The notes under the pieces are model-generated. The model made no database searches and was not told the DNA's origin. It saw only the letters and a list, made by a program, of their open reading frames with translations. 64,000 nucleotides of DNA from Methylobacterium thuringiense (GTDB taxonomy: Bacteria; Pseudomonadota; Alphaproteobacteria; Rhizobiales; Beijerinckiaceae), in contig NZ_BPRA01000002.1 in the NCBI RefSeq assembly GCF_022179645.1, positions 212,585 through 276,584 of the forward strand, read 5' to 3'. Of this stretch, positions 32,876-40,993 are shown one piece after another. Position numbers and translations under genes: made by a program. Every line of letters starts with the position of its first letter. The first letter of the stretch is position 1.

Positions 32876-34045
32876 ATGACGCAGATCGAGCGTTACATAT
32901 TCAGGATCGCGCTGGGGGCGTTCCTCGCCTGCCTGATCGGGCTGACCGGCACGATCTGGGTGACGCAGGCGTTGCGCGAGCTCGACCTCGTCACGGCCAA
33001 AGGCCAGACGCTCCTCGTCTTCCTGTTCATCACCGGATTGTCGCTGCCGACGCTGATCACGGTGATCGCCCCGGTAGCCCTGTTCATCGCCGTGATCTAC
33101 GCCCTGAACAAGCTGAACGGCGATTCCGAGCTCATCGTGATGTCGGCCGCCGGCATGGCGCCGCGCCGCATCCTCAAGCCGTTCTTCACCCTGGCGCTGG
33201 CGATCAGCCTGATGGTGGCCTTCCTCACCATCCAGGTGATGCCGTCCTCCTTCCAGGAATTGCGCGACGTGCTCACCCGCGTGCGCGGCGATTTCGTCGC
33301 CAACGTCGTCAAGGAGGGCCAGTTCACCCAGCTTGACAGCGGCATCACCTTCCATTTCCGCGAGCGTGGGCGGGACGGCTCGCTCAACGGCCTGTTCATC
33401 CAGGACAAGCGCGAAGCCGGAAAGACGGTGGTGTATCTCGCCGAGAAGGGCGTGGTGACGGACTACGATGGCGCGACCTACCTCACCCTGGAGAAGGGCA
33501 GCGTCCACCGCCAGCAGAAGGATTCGCGCGATTCCTCGATCGTGACCTTCGAGCGCTATGCGGTCGACCTCGCCGCCTTCACGCCGCCGGACAGCGACAC
33601 GATCTACAAGCCGCGCGAGCGCTCAACGACGCAGCTGCTCTTCCCCGACCGCAACGAGGGCTATTTCAAGCTCCAGAAGGGCCGCTTCCGGGCCGAGCTG
33701 CACGACCGGCTATCGGCCTGGCTCTACCCGATGGCGCTCGCCTTCATCGCCTTCGCCGCACTCGGTGATCCGCGCACCACGCGTCAGGGCCGTGGGCTTG
33801 CCGTGGCCGGTGCGGTGGTCGGCGTCGTCGCGCTGCGGATCGCGGGCTTCGCGGCGTCGAGCGCGGCGGTGCGCAGCCAGGGGGCCGTGGTGGCGATCTA
33901 CGCCGTGCCGCTGATCGCCATCGGCCTGTCCAGCCTGCTGATCTTCTACGGTGCGCAGGTGCGGGGCTTCAATGCAGGCCTCGGCCGGTTCGTGAAGGCC
34001 CGGCTCGCCGGTCTCCTGCGCCGGCAGCGCCTCGGGACGGGCTGA
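32876..34045 (+). CDS. lptF: LPS export ABC transporter permease LptF
   Basis: 389 residues, with three membrane helices at each end and a large periplasmic beta-jellyroll between (about residues 120-270, including [17 protein letters not shown]). It opens [16 protein letters not shown], typical of LptF. Together with LptG and LptB it extracts LPS from the inner membrane. lptG begins seven bases after its end. Confidence 0.95.
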   Translation: MTQIERYIFRIALGAFLACLIGLTGTIWVTQALRELDLVTAKGQTLLVFLFITGLSLPTLITVIAPVALFIAVIYALNKLNGDSELIVMSAAGMAPRRILKPFFTLALAISLMVAFLTIQVMPSSFQELRDVLTRVRGDFVANVVKEGQFTQLDSGITFHFRERGRDGSLNGLFIQDKREAGKTVVYLAEKGVVTDYDGATYLTLEKGSVHRQQKDSRDSSIVTFERYAVDLAAFTPPDSDTIYKPRERSTTQLLFPDRNEGYFKLQKGRFRAELHDRLSAWLYPMALAFIAFAALGDPRTTRQGRGLAVAGAVVGVVALRIAGFAASSAAVRSQGAVVAIYAVPLIAIGLSSLLIFYGAQVRGFNAGLGRFVKARLAGLLRRQRLGTG

Positions 34046-34052
34046 TGCGACC

Positions 34053-35141
34053 GTGCTGATCGGACCGACCCTCGGACGCTACTTCGCGATGCGCTTCCTG
34101 CGCACGATCCTCGGTGTGTTCGTCACCGTGTTCGCGCTGGTCTACACTCTCGACTTCGTCGAGCTGCTGCGACGCGCCGGCGATACCGAGGGCGCCTCCC
34201 CCGGGCTGATGGCGCAGCTCTCGCTCTACCGCACTCCGGCGGTGGCCGAGGGCGTGCTGCCCTTCGCCATCCTGTTCGGCTCGATGGCCTCGCTGCTGCA
34301 GCTCTCGCGCAAGCTCGAACTCGTGGTGGCGCGCGCCGCCGGGATCTCCGCCTGGCAGTTCCTGCAGCCGGGCCTGTTCGTGGCACTCGGCATCGGTGCC
34401 GTCTCGATCGGGATCTACAATCCGCTCTCAGCGATGATGAAGCAGCGCTCCACCGAGATCGAGGCGAAGATCTTCGCCAAGTCGACCAAGGCGGGATCGG
34501 GCAAGGACCTCTGGCTGCGCCAGCGCGGGCTGGACGGCGAGGCCATCATCCGGGCCGAGACGGCGATCGAGGGCACGACGACGCTGGCCGGCGTCACCGT
34601 CTTCACCTTCAGCCATTCCGGCGACTTCCAATCCCAGATCGTCGCGGCGCGAGCGATTCTGCACGATGGCTACTGGGAGCTGCAGGACACCCGGATTCAC
34701 GTGAAGGACGAGCCGCCCGAGAGCTTCGACACCTACCTGATCGCCTCGAATCTCGACCCGGGGCAGGTCCGGCAGCGCTTCACCCCCCCGGAATCTGTGC
34801 CCTTCTGGCAACTGCAGGAAACCATCGCACGCACCGAACGGGCTGGTTTGGACGCCACGCGGTACCGTCTGCAATACGATGTGCTGACCGCCCGGCCGCT
34901 CCTGTTTCTGGCCATGGTGCTAGTTGCGGCAACGGTTTCCTTAAGGTTCTTCCGCTTTGGTGGGGTTGGAAAACTCGTCCTCGGCGGGGTGGCCGCGGGC
35001 TTCCTCCTGTACGTCGTGCGACAGGTGATGGAGGGGTTGGGAGCCTCGGGTTTGATCGCCGCGCCAGTGGCGGCGTGGTTCCCGGCCGTGGTAGGGAGTT
35101 TGCTCGGTACGCTCACGCTTCTCTACCAGGAAGACGGCTAA
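34053..35141 (+). CDS. lptG: LPS export ABC transporter permease LptG
   Basis: 362 residues from a GTG (LIGPTLGRYFAMRFLRTIL). It has the same fold as LptF: three helices, a periplasmic domain (QSQIVAARAILHDGYWELQD) and three more helices (LVLGGVAAGFLLYVVRQVMEG). It forms the LptF-LptG core that hands LPS to LptC/LptA. It is in an operon between lptF and lptD. Confidence 0.95.
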   Translation: MLIGPTLGRYFAMRFLRTILGVFVTVFALVYTLDFVELLRRAGDTEGASPGLMAQLSLYRTPAVAEGVLPFAILFGSMASLLQLSRKLELVVARAAGISAWQFLQPGLFVALGIGAVSIGIYNPLSAMMKQRSTEIEAKIFAKSTKAGSGKDLWLRQRGLDGEAIIRAETAIEGTTTLAGVTVFTFSHSGDFQSQIVAARAILHDGYWELQDTRIHVKDEPPESFDTYLIASNLDPGQVRQRFTPPESVPFWQLQETIARTERAGLDATRYRLQYDVLTARPLLFLAMVLVAATVSLRFFRFGGVGKLVLGGVAAGFLLYVVRQVMEGLGASGLIAAPVAAWFPAVVGSLLGTLTLLYQEDG

Positions 35142-35198
35142 GACCCGTCCTCCGGAAAGAGGCGATGAGGCGACCCGGGAAAAGGTTTTGGAGACCCG

Positions 35199-37793
35199 TT
35201 GCGTAAGGTCACCGACATCACGGTCCAGGCCGGCCTGGCCCTGCTTCTGCTCTCGGTCGGGATCACCGCCGGGGCGCCGCAGGCGCGCGCCCAGAGTGGA
35301 ATCGAGTCGAAGCTCTCTTCGGCAGCGAAGCCCAAGGGCAACGAACGTCTCCTCGTGGAGGCGGACGAGCTCATTTACGACAACGACAAGAACACCGTCG
35401 TCGCCCGCGGCAACGCGGAGCTGCACTATGGTGTCCGCACGCTCCAGGCCGACCGCGTGCGCTACGACCGCGGCACCAGCCGGGTCTTCGCCGAGGGCAA
35501 CGTTCGCCTGACCGACGACACCGGCTCGGTCGTCACCGGCGAGCGCATGGAGCTCACGGACGACTTCAAGAGCGGCTTCATCGACAGCCTGCGCATCCAG
35601 ACCACGATCGAGCAGAAGGGCCAGCCCATCCGGACCCGGATCGCGGCGCCGCGCGCCGAGCGGATCAGCGGTGAGCAGACGAGCTTCGACTACGCGACCT
35701 ACACGGCTTGCGAGCCCTGTAAGGACCACCCGGAGAAGCCGCCGCTCTGGCAGATCAAAGCCGCCAAGATCATCCAGAACAGCGAGACGCACACGATCTA
35801 CTACGAGGACTCGACGCTCGAGCTCGGCGGCATCCCGGTGGCCTACCTGCCGTATTTCGAGTCCGCCGACCCGACCGTGAAGCGCAAGACCGGCTTCCTG
35901 ACGCCGCGCTTCATCACCTCGACGGCGCTCGGCACCGGCGTCGGCACGCCGTTCTTCATCAACCTCGACCCGAGCTACGACCTCACGCTGACGCCGACCT
36001 TCGTCAGCCGGCAGGGCGTGCTCGGCCAGGGCGAGTATCGCCAGCGCCTCGACAACGGCACCTTCAACGTCCGGCTGTCGGGCATCTTCCAGTCGACGCC
36101 GAGCGCCTTCCTGCCCGGCCCGCTCGGTGCGGCCGACCGTGACTTCCGCGGCTCCATCGAGTCGAAGGGCCGCTTCTACATCAACGACCGCTGGCGCACG
36201 GGCTGGGACCTCGTCGGCGTGACCGACAAGTGGTTCCTCGACAATTACCGAATCCGCAACCAGAGCGTCTCCACGGACTTCTTCCGCGAGGCGGTCTCGA
36301 CGGCCTACCTGATCGGTCAGGGGGACCGCTCGTGGTTCGAGGCGCGGGGCTACTACTTCAAGTCCCTGTCGAGCTTCGACTGGCAGAAAGAGCAGCCGAT
36401 CGTCGCGCCCGTCATCGACTACGACAAGCGCATCGACGGTCCCGGCGCCCTCGGCGGCGAAGTGCGCTTCGAGGCGAACGTCACCAGCCTGACCAGAGAG
36501 ACCACCGACTTCCAGGGCATCCCGCGCACCGGCGCCTACCTGCTGTCGCCGAGCGTCAACGGGCTGAGCTACCCGCTCTACGAGACCTGCACGACCTTCA
36601 CGCGCGACACCTGCCTGATCCGCGGGCTCGGCGGCACGAACACGCGCCTGTCCGCGCAGGCCTCCTGGCGCCGCACCTTCATCGACGACAACGGCATGGT
36701 GTGGACGCCGTTCGCGTATCTGCGCGCCGACACGTTCTTCAACAGCCCGAGCCTGTCCGGCTACCAGAACGCGCTGGCCAGCAACATCACGTCGATCAAC
36801 GACGAGGTCGCCGGACGGGTGATGCCGGCGATCGGCATCGACTGGCGCTATCCCTTCATCTCCGAATTCGGAGCGCTCGGCGTCCACACGATCGAGCCGA
36901 TCGTCCAGGTGATCGCGCGGCCGAGCGAGACGCGGATCGGGCGCCTGCCGAACGAGGATGCGCAGAGCCTCGTCTTCGACGACACCTCGCTGTTCGAATG
37001 GGACAAGTTCTCGGGCTACGACAGGGTCGAGGGCGGCGTGCGTGCCAACCTCGGCGGTCAGTATTCCGTGGTCACGCCGTCGGGCTGGTACGCCAACCTG
37101 ATGGCCGGTGAATCCGTACAGATCGCAGGCGTGAACTCGTTCCGCCGCGGCGACATCGCCAATGTCGGCCTCGATTCGGGTCTCGAGAACCAGCGCTCCG
37201 ACTTCGTCGGCCGCGCCCAGCTCTCGCCGAACCAGAACATCAGCTTCATCGCCCGCACCCGGCTCGGCCAGGGCGACCTCGGCCTGAACCGCTTCGAGGC
37301 CGGCGTCACGGCCCGCTTCGCACCGTTCCTGCCGCTCGATACCTCGGTCTTCTATTCCTACTACACGGCTCAGCCGGCACTCGGCTTCAGCCATCGCCGC
37401 GAGGGCCTGACCGCATCGGCGACCTATCACATCACGCCGAACTGGTTCGTGTCGGGATCCGCGCTGTTCGACATGACCCGCTATCTCGACAACCGCGACC
37501 TCTTCTCCGACGCCTTGACCTCCTACATCGCCAACCCCGTCGGCGCGGTGCCGGTCTACGAGAACCCCGGCCGCTTCTACCTGACCGGCATGACCCTCGG
37601 CGGCGGCTATCAGGACGAATGCACCACGGTCTCGCTGAACTACATCAACTCACCCATCGCCACGGCCATCGGCGTACGCGAGCGCAACCAGACCGTGCTT
37701 CTGCGCATCGAGCTGAAGACCCTCGGCGAAGCGGACCTGCGCCAGAACGTCAGCACCTCGACCACGTCGGACGGCATCGCCTCCGTGCGTTGA
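35199..37793 (+). CDS. lptD: LPS assembly outer-membrane protein LptD
   Basis: 864 residues. The proposed start is a TTG, giving a signal peptide (VTDITVQAGLALLLLSVGI…ARAQ). The N-terminal OstA/LptA-like domain (NERLLVEADELIYDNDKNTVVARG) precedes a 26-strand barrel typical of the family. Cysteines occur at TACEPCKDH, YETCTTFTRDTC and DECTTV, suitable for the disulfides seen in LptD. It inserts LPS into the outer leaflet together with LptE. It ends 30 bp before pdxA; the surA gene that often separates these two in related bacteria is absent. Confidence 0.96.
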   Translation: MRKVTDITVQAGLALLLLSVGITAGAPQARAQSGIESKLSSAAKPKGNERLLVEADELIYDNDKNTVVARGNAELHYGVRTLQADRVRYDRGTSRVFAEGNVRLTDDTGSVVTGERMELTDDFKSGFIDSLRIQTTIEQKGQPIRTRIAAPRAERISGEQTSFDYATYTACEPCKDHPEKPPLWQIKAAKIIQNSETHTIYYEDSTLELGGIPVAYLPYFESADPTVKRKTGFLTPRFITSTALGTGVGTPFFINLDPSYDLTLTPTFVSRQGVLGQGEYRQRLDNGTFNVRLSGIFQSTPSAFLPGPLGAADRDFRGSIESKGRFYINDRWRTGWDLVGVTDKWFLDNYRIRNQSVSTDFFREAVSTAYLIGQGDRSWFEARGYYFKSLSSFDWQKEQPIVAPVIDYDKRIDGPGALGGEVRFEANVTSLTRETTDFQGIPRTGAYLLSPSVNGLSYPLYETCTTFTRDTCLIRGLGGTNTRLSAQASWRRTFIDDNGMVWTPFAYLRADTFFNSPSLSGYQNALASNITSINDEVAGRVMPAIGIDWRYPFISEFGALGVHTIEPIVQVIARPSETRIGRLPNEDAQSLVFDDTSLFEWDKFSGYDRVEGGVRANLGGQYSVVTPSGWYANLMAGESVQIAGVNSFRRGDIANVGLDSGLENQRSDFVGRAQLSPNQNISFIARTRLGQGDLGLNRFEAGVTARFAPFLPLDTSVFYSYYTAQPALGFSHRREGLTASATYHITPNWFVSGSALFDMTRYLDNRDLFSDALTSYIANPVGAVPVYENPGRFYLTGMTLGGGYQDECTTVSLNYINSPIATAIGVRERNQTVLLRIELKTLGEADLRQNVSTSTTSDGIASVR

Positions 37794-37823
37794 GCCGAGG
37801 ATTGCTGTAGGCGTCGCCGGATC

Positions 37824-38837
37824 ATGACCGACGACACACCGCTGGCGCTCACCCTCGGCGATCCGGCCGGGATCGGCCCCGAAATCGCCCTCGCCGCATG
37901 GCGCGCGCGCATCGCGCGGGGCGTGCCGCCCTTCCTGATGATCGGCGACCCGGAATTCCTGGAGGCCACGGCGAACCGGCTCGGACTGTTCGTGCCGGTC
38001 GCCGAGGTCGAACCGGAATCGGCCGTCGAGGTCTTTCCGAAAGCCTTGCCGGTCTGGCCGCTGCCGAGCGGCGCACGGGTCGCCGCGACGCCCGGCGCGC
38101 CAAGCCCGGCCAATGCGGGCGCGATCATCGAATCGATCACGGCGGCGGTCGATCTGGTGCGGTCCGGCCGCGCCTCGGCCGTCGTCACCAACCCGATCGC
38201 CAAGTTCGTCCTGACGCAGGTCGGCTTCGCCCATCCCGGCCACACCGAATTCCTGGCGGCGCTGGCCGCCGGCCCCGGAGGCGTGGCGCCGCTTCCGGTG
38301 ATGATGCTCTGGAGCGAGAGCCTCGCCGTGGTGCCGATCACGATCCACGTGGCTTTGCGCCGCGTGCCGGACCTGCTCACCCAGGATCTCGTCGAGCGCA
38401 CCGCGCGGATCGTCGCCGCCGGCCTGAGGGAGCGCTTCGGCCTCGCGAATCCGCGCCTCGTCCTGGCCGGCCTGAACCCGCATGCGGGTGAGGCCGGCAC
38501 CATGGGCAGCGAGGATCGCGACGTGCTCGCTCCCGCGGTCGCGAGGCTGCGCTCCGAGGGCATCGATATCCGCGGGCCGTTGCCGGCCGACACGCTGTTC
38601 CACGAGCGCGCGCGAGCCACCTACGACGTCGCGCTGACGCCGACCCACGATCAAGCCCTGATCCCGATCAAGACGATCGCCTTCGACGACGGCGTCAACG
38701 TTACCCTCGGCCTGCCCTTCATCCGGACCTCGCCGGACCACGGCACCGCGTTCGACATCGCCGGCCAGGGCATCGCCCGGCCCGACAGCTTGATCGCGGC
38801 GCTCCGCCTCGCCCACCGCCTGGCGAACCGGTCATGA
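37824..38837 (+). CDS. pdxA: 4-hydroxythreonine-4-phosphate dehydrogenase PdxA
   Basis: 337 residues. It oxidises 4-phosphohydroxy-L-threonine with NAD in pyridoxal phosphate synthesis. Visible family features are [13 protein letters not shown] at the start, VTNPIAK, the metal-binding [24 protein letters not shown], and the late [22 protein letters not shown]. Its last bases overlap the ksgA start (ATGA). Confidence 0.97.
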   Translation: MTDDTPLALTLGDPAGIGPEIALAAWRARIARGVPPFLMIGDPEFLEATANRLGLFVPVAEVEPESAVEVFPKALPVWPLPSGARVAATPGAPSPANAGAIIESITAAVDLVRSGRASAVVTNPIAKFVLTQVGFAHPGHTEFLAALAAGPGGVAPLPVMMLWSESLAVVPITIHVALRRVPDLLTQDLVERTARIVAAGLRERFGLANPRLVLAGLNPHAGEAGTMGSEDRDVLAPAVARLRSEGIDIRGPLPADTLFHERARATYDVALTPTHDQALIPIKTIAFDDGVNVTLGLPFIRTSPDHGTAFDIAGQGIARPDSLIAALRLAHRLANRS

Positions 38838-39694
38838 GCGAGCTTGCATCGGACGGCCTTCCGCCGCTTCGCGAGGTGGTGAAGCGACACGGGCTCGAGC
38901 CCAAGAAATCGCTCGGCCAGAACTTCCTGTTCGACCTCAACCTGACCGGCCGCATCGCGCGGGCCGCCGGACCGCTCGACGGCGTCACCGTTGTCGAGGT
39001 CGGGCCCGGCCCCGGCGGCCTGACCCGGGCGTTGCTGGCGGAGGGTGCCGGGAAGGTCGTCGCGATCGAGCGCGATCCGCGCGCCCTGCCGGCGCTCGCC
39101 GAGATCGCCGCCCATTATCCGGGGCGGTTGGAGGTGATCGACGCCGATGCCGTCGGCTTCGACCCGCGTCCGTGGATCGGGGACGGACCGGCGCGGATCG
39201 TCGCGAACCTGCCCTACAACGTCGGCACGACGCTCCTCACCGGCTGGCTCACGGACGCGGTATGGCCGCCCTGGTGGGACCGCGCCGTGCTAATGTTCCA
39301 GCGGGAGGTCGCCGAACGCATCGTCGCCGACACCGGCGACCGTGCCAATTACGGGCGCCTCGGCGTGCTCTGCGGCTGGCGCGCCGAGGCCGAGATCCTG
39401 TTCGACGTTGCGGCCTCGGCCTTCGTGCCGCCGCCGAAGGTGACGTCGAGCGTGGTCTCGATCGTGCCGCGGCCCGAGCCCCTGTCCTGTTCGATCAAGT
39501 CGCTGGAAACGATCACCCGCGCCGCCTTCGGCCAGCGCCGCAAGATGCTGCGCCAGAGCCTGAAGGCCGCCACGCCCGACTCGGGCCGGCTCCTCGCGTC
39601 GACGGGTCTGCCGGAGACGGCGCGTGCGGAGGAAATCTCCGTCGAGGGCTTCGTGGCCCTCGCCCGCGCGCTGGCAAGCCGAAGCCCGGATTAA
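38834..39694 (+). CDS. ksgA: 16S rRNA (adenine1518/1519-N6,N6)-dimethyltransferase KsgA/RsmA
   Basis: 286 residues. It dimethylates two adenines in the 3' hairpin of 16S rRNA late in 30S assembly. The substrate end [11 protein letters not shown], the SAM motif [16 protein letters not shown] and the catalytic ANLPYNVGT are all visible, with [12 protein letters not shown] in the C-terminal half. It overlaps pdxA by four bases and is the last gene of the lptF-to-ksgA run, followed by a terminator. Confidence 0.98.
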   Translation: MSELASDGLPPLREVVKRHGLEPKKSLGQNFLFDLNLTGRIARAAGPLDGVTVVEVGPGPGGLTRALLAEGAGKVVAIERDPRALPALAEIAAHYPGRLEVIDADAVGFDPRPWIGDGPARIVANLPYNVGTTLLTGWLTDAVWPPWWDRAVLMFQREVAERIVADTGDRANYGRLGVLCGWRAEAEILFDVAASAFVPPPKVTSSVVSIVPRPEPLSCSIKSLETITRAAFGQRRKMLRQSLKAATPDSGRLLASTGLPETARAEEISVEGFVALARALASRSPD

Positions 39695-39755
39695 TATCGC
39701 GAGCCGAGCCGTTCACATCATGCGTCCTCCTCCGAGGAACGCGAGACCTTGTCTC

Positions 39756-39789
39756 ACCCGCCCAACCTCGGTTGGCGCGGGTTTTTTTT
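39756..39789 (+). terminator. Rho-independent terminator after ksgA
   Basis: A stem built on CCAACC/GGTTGG with flanking CCCG/CGGG pairing is followed by eight T residues. It closes the lptF-ksgA transcription unit. Confidence 0.92.
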
Positions 39790-39839
39790 GCCGATGGCCG
39801 AGTGGGTCCGAGAAGGCGCGCTCGAACGTGACGCCCGAG

Positions 39840-39916
39840 CGTTTGTAAATTTTGGAGTATTTGGCGGGATTGAAAACTTAGATCGTTCAAATACGAATGA
39901 TTCGAATTTTTAAACG
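39840..39916. repeat. AT-rich imperfect inverted repeat
   Basis: Outer arms near 39840-39853 and 39903-39916 (cgttt..aaatt against aattt..aaacg) and an exact inner pair gtatttg (39857-39863) / caaatac (39888-39894) form a nested structure. The segment is far richer in A and T than the surrounding DNA. It lies about 50 bp after the ksgA terminator and 210 bp before the next gene. Confidence 0.6.
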
Positions 39917-40128
39917 CAATTCAGAACAGAGACAGGAGCTTAGGGAAAACGTTTTTGGCTGTGAAGACGAGCGGATGAAACTTGGCCGTTATTGACCGCG
40001 ATCCTATGGTAGAGCTTCTTCAGGTCACATTCTCGCCGCTTCACTGCGCATACTCGGCCCATCTCAATACTCCCCGGTTCGAAGCAGGCCGCTGCTTCGG
40101 GTCCCCCGACCTCTCGGATGGATGACGC
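39917..40128. other. Leader region of the small secreted-protein gene
   Basis: About 210 bp between the AT-rich repeat and the next start codon. It presumably carries that gene's promoter. I see no conserved RNA element or short gene in it. Confidence 0.35.
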
Positions 40129-40530
40129 ATGTCGAAGCTCGCCCTCACGTTCGCCCTCGCTGCCGGCCTGACCTCGCACATGGCCATCCCGGCGGGAGCA
40201 CGCGACGGGGCGAATTACGACGGCAACTGGTCGGTGGAGCTGGTGACGGAAAGCGGCGCGCTCTGCGATGCGCGCTACAGCTACTCGCTCTCCGTGCAGG
40301 ACGGGCAGGTTCGCCCGATGGCGCGGGCCGCGAGCGGCAGCACCACGGTGACCGGGCGTGTCGGCCGGGACGGCGCCGTCGGCCTCAACGTCGCAACGAG
40401 CGCGGCGAACGGCTCAGCCTCGGGCCGGTTGCAGATCCAGAGCGGCTCCGGCACCTGGAAGGTGTCCTCGCTCTGCTCCGGCCGCTGGACGGCGCGCCGC
40501 CAGACCACGCGCACCGCGCTGGCCGATTGA
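40129..40530 (+). CDS. Small secreted protein of unknown function
   Basis: 133 residues with a signal peptide (SKLALTFALAAGLTSHMAIPAGA). The mature part starts NYDGNWSVELVTESGALCDARYSYSLSVQDGQV, a beta-rich pattern seen in many small Hyphomicrobiales exported proteins that begin YDGxW. Two cysteines (LCDA and SSLCSGRW) may pair. It ends CSGRWTARR. Function unknown. Confidence 0.78.
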   Translation: MSKLALTFALAAGLTSHMAIPAGARDGANYDGNWSVELVTESGALCDARYSYSLSVQDGQVRPMARAASGSTTVTGRVGRDGAVGLNVATSAANGSASGRLQIQSGSGTWKVSSLCSGRWTARRQTTRTALAD

Positions 40531-40575
40531 TCCTTCGGGTTGACGAGCCGGGACCCGGCTCGTCGAAGTGATGGA

Positions 40576-40935
40576 TCAGGACGCCGAGAGCCAGGCGCGC
40601 GCCTCGTCGATCCTGGCGCGATCGAAGACCTTGATCTGCGTCGGCGAGACGAAGCTGAAGGTCTCGGCCACCACCTTCAACCACTGCGCGTCGGTGACGA
40701 GCGCGACATGGCTGACGCCCTTCATCATCGAGATGCCGAAGCGCGGATCCTTGAAGAATGCCGCCGGCTCCATGCCTTCGAAGGCGCGGATGTCTTCGAG
40801 AAGCTTGAGCTTGCCGCCCTTTTCCAGGTCGGCCTTCATCTTCTCGATGGCGGAGTTCATCTCCTCGTCACTGATCTTCCCGTCGACGACGATCTCGCCG
40901 TAGTCGGATTTGGGCTTTCTTTCGTAGGTCAGCAC
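40576..40935 (-). CDS. SpoIIAA-like (STAS-related) protein
   Basis: 119 residues from the GTG at 40935, preceded by AAGGAG. The pattern ISDEEMNSAIEKMKADLEKGGKLKLLEDIRAFEGMEPAAFFKDPRFGISMMKGVSHVALVTDAQW is that of the SpoIIAA-like lipid- or STAS-type family (about 120 residues). The molecular role of these proteins is not known. It lies about 58 bp upstream of the priA 3' end on the same strand side. Confidence 0.85.
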   Translation of the reverse strand: MLTYERKPKSDYGEIVVDGKISDEEMNSAIEKMKADLEKGGKLKLLEDIRAFEGMEPAAFFKDPRFGISMMKGVSHVALVTDAQWLKVVAETFSFVSPTQIKVFDRARIDEARAWLSAS

Positions 40936-40993
40936 GGTCTTAGCGCTCCTTGCGATGTGAGGCGGCCTCTGCACGCAGAAACGCTGCCATCCG

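Noticed and set aside
34941-37430. 829-codon minus-strand frame opposite lptG/lptD
   Set aside because: Antisense frame; lptD matches its family over its whole length.
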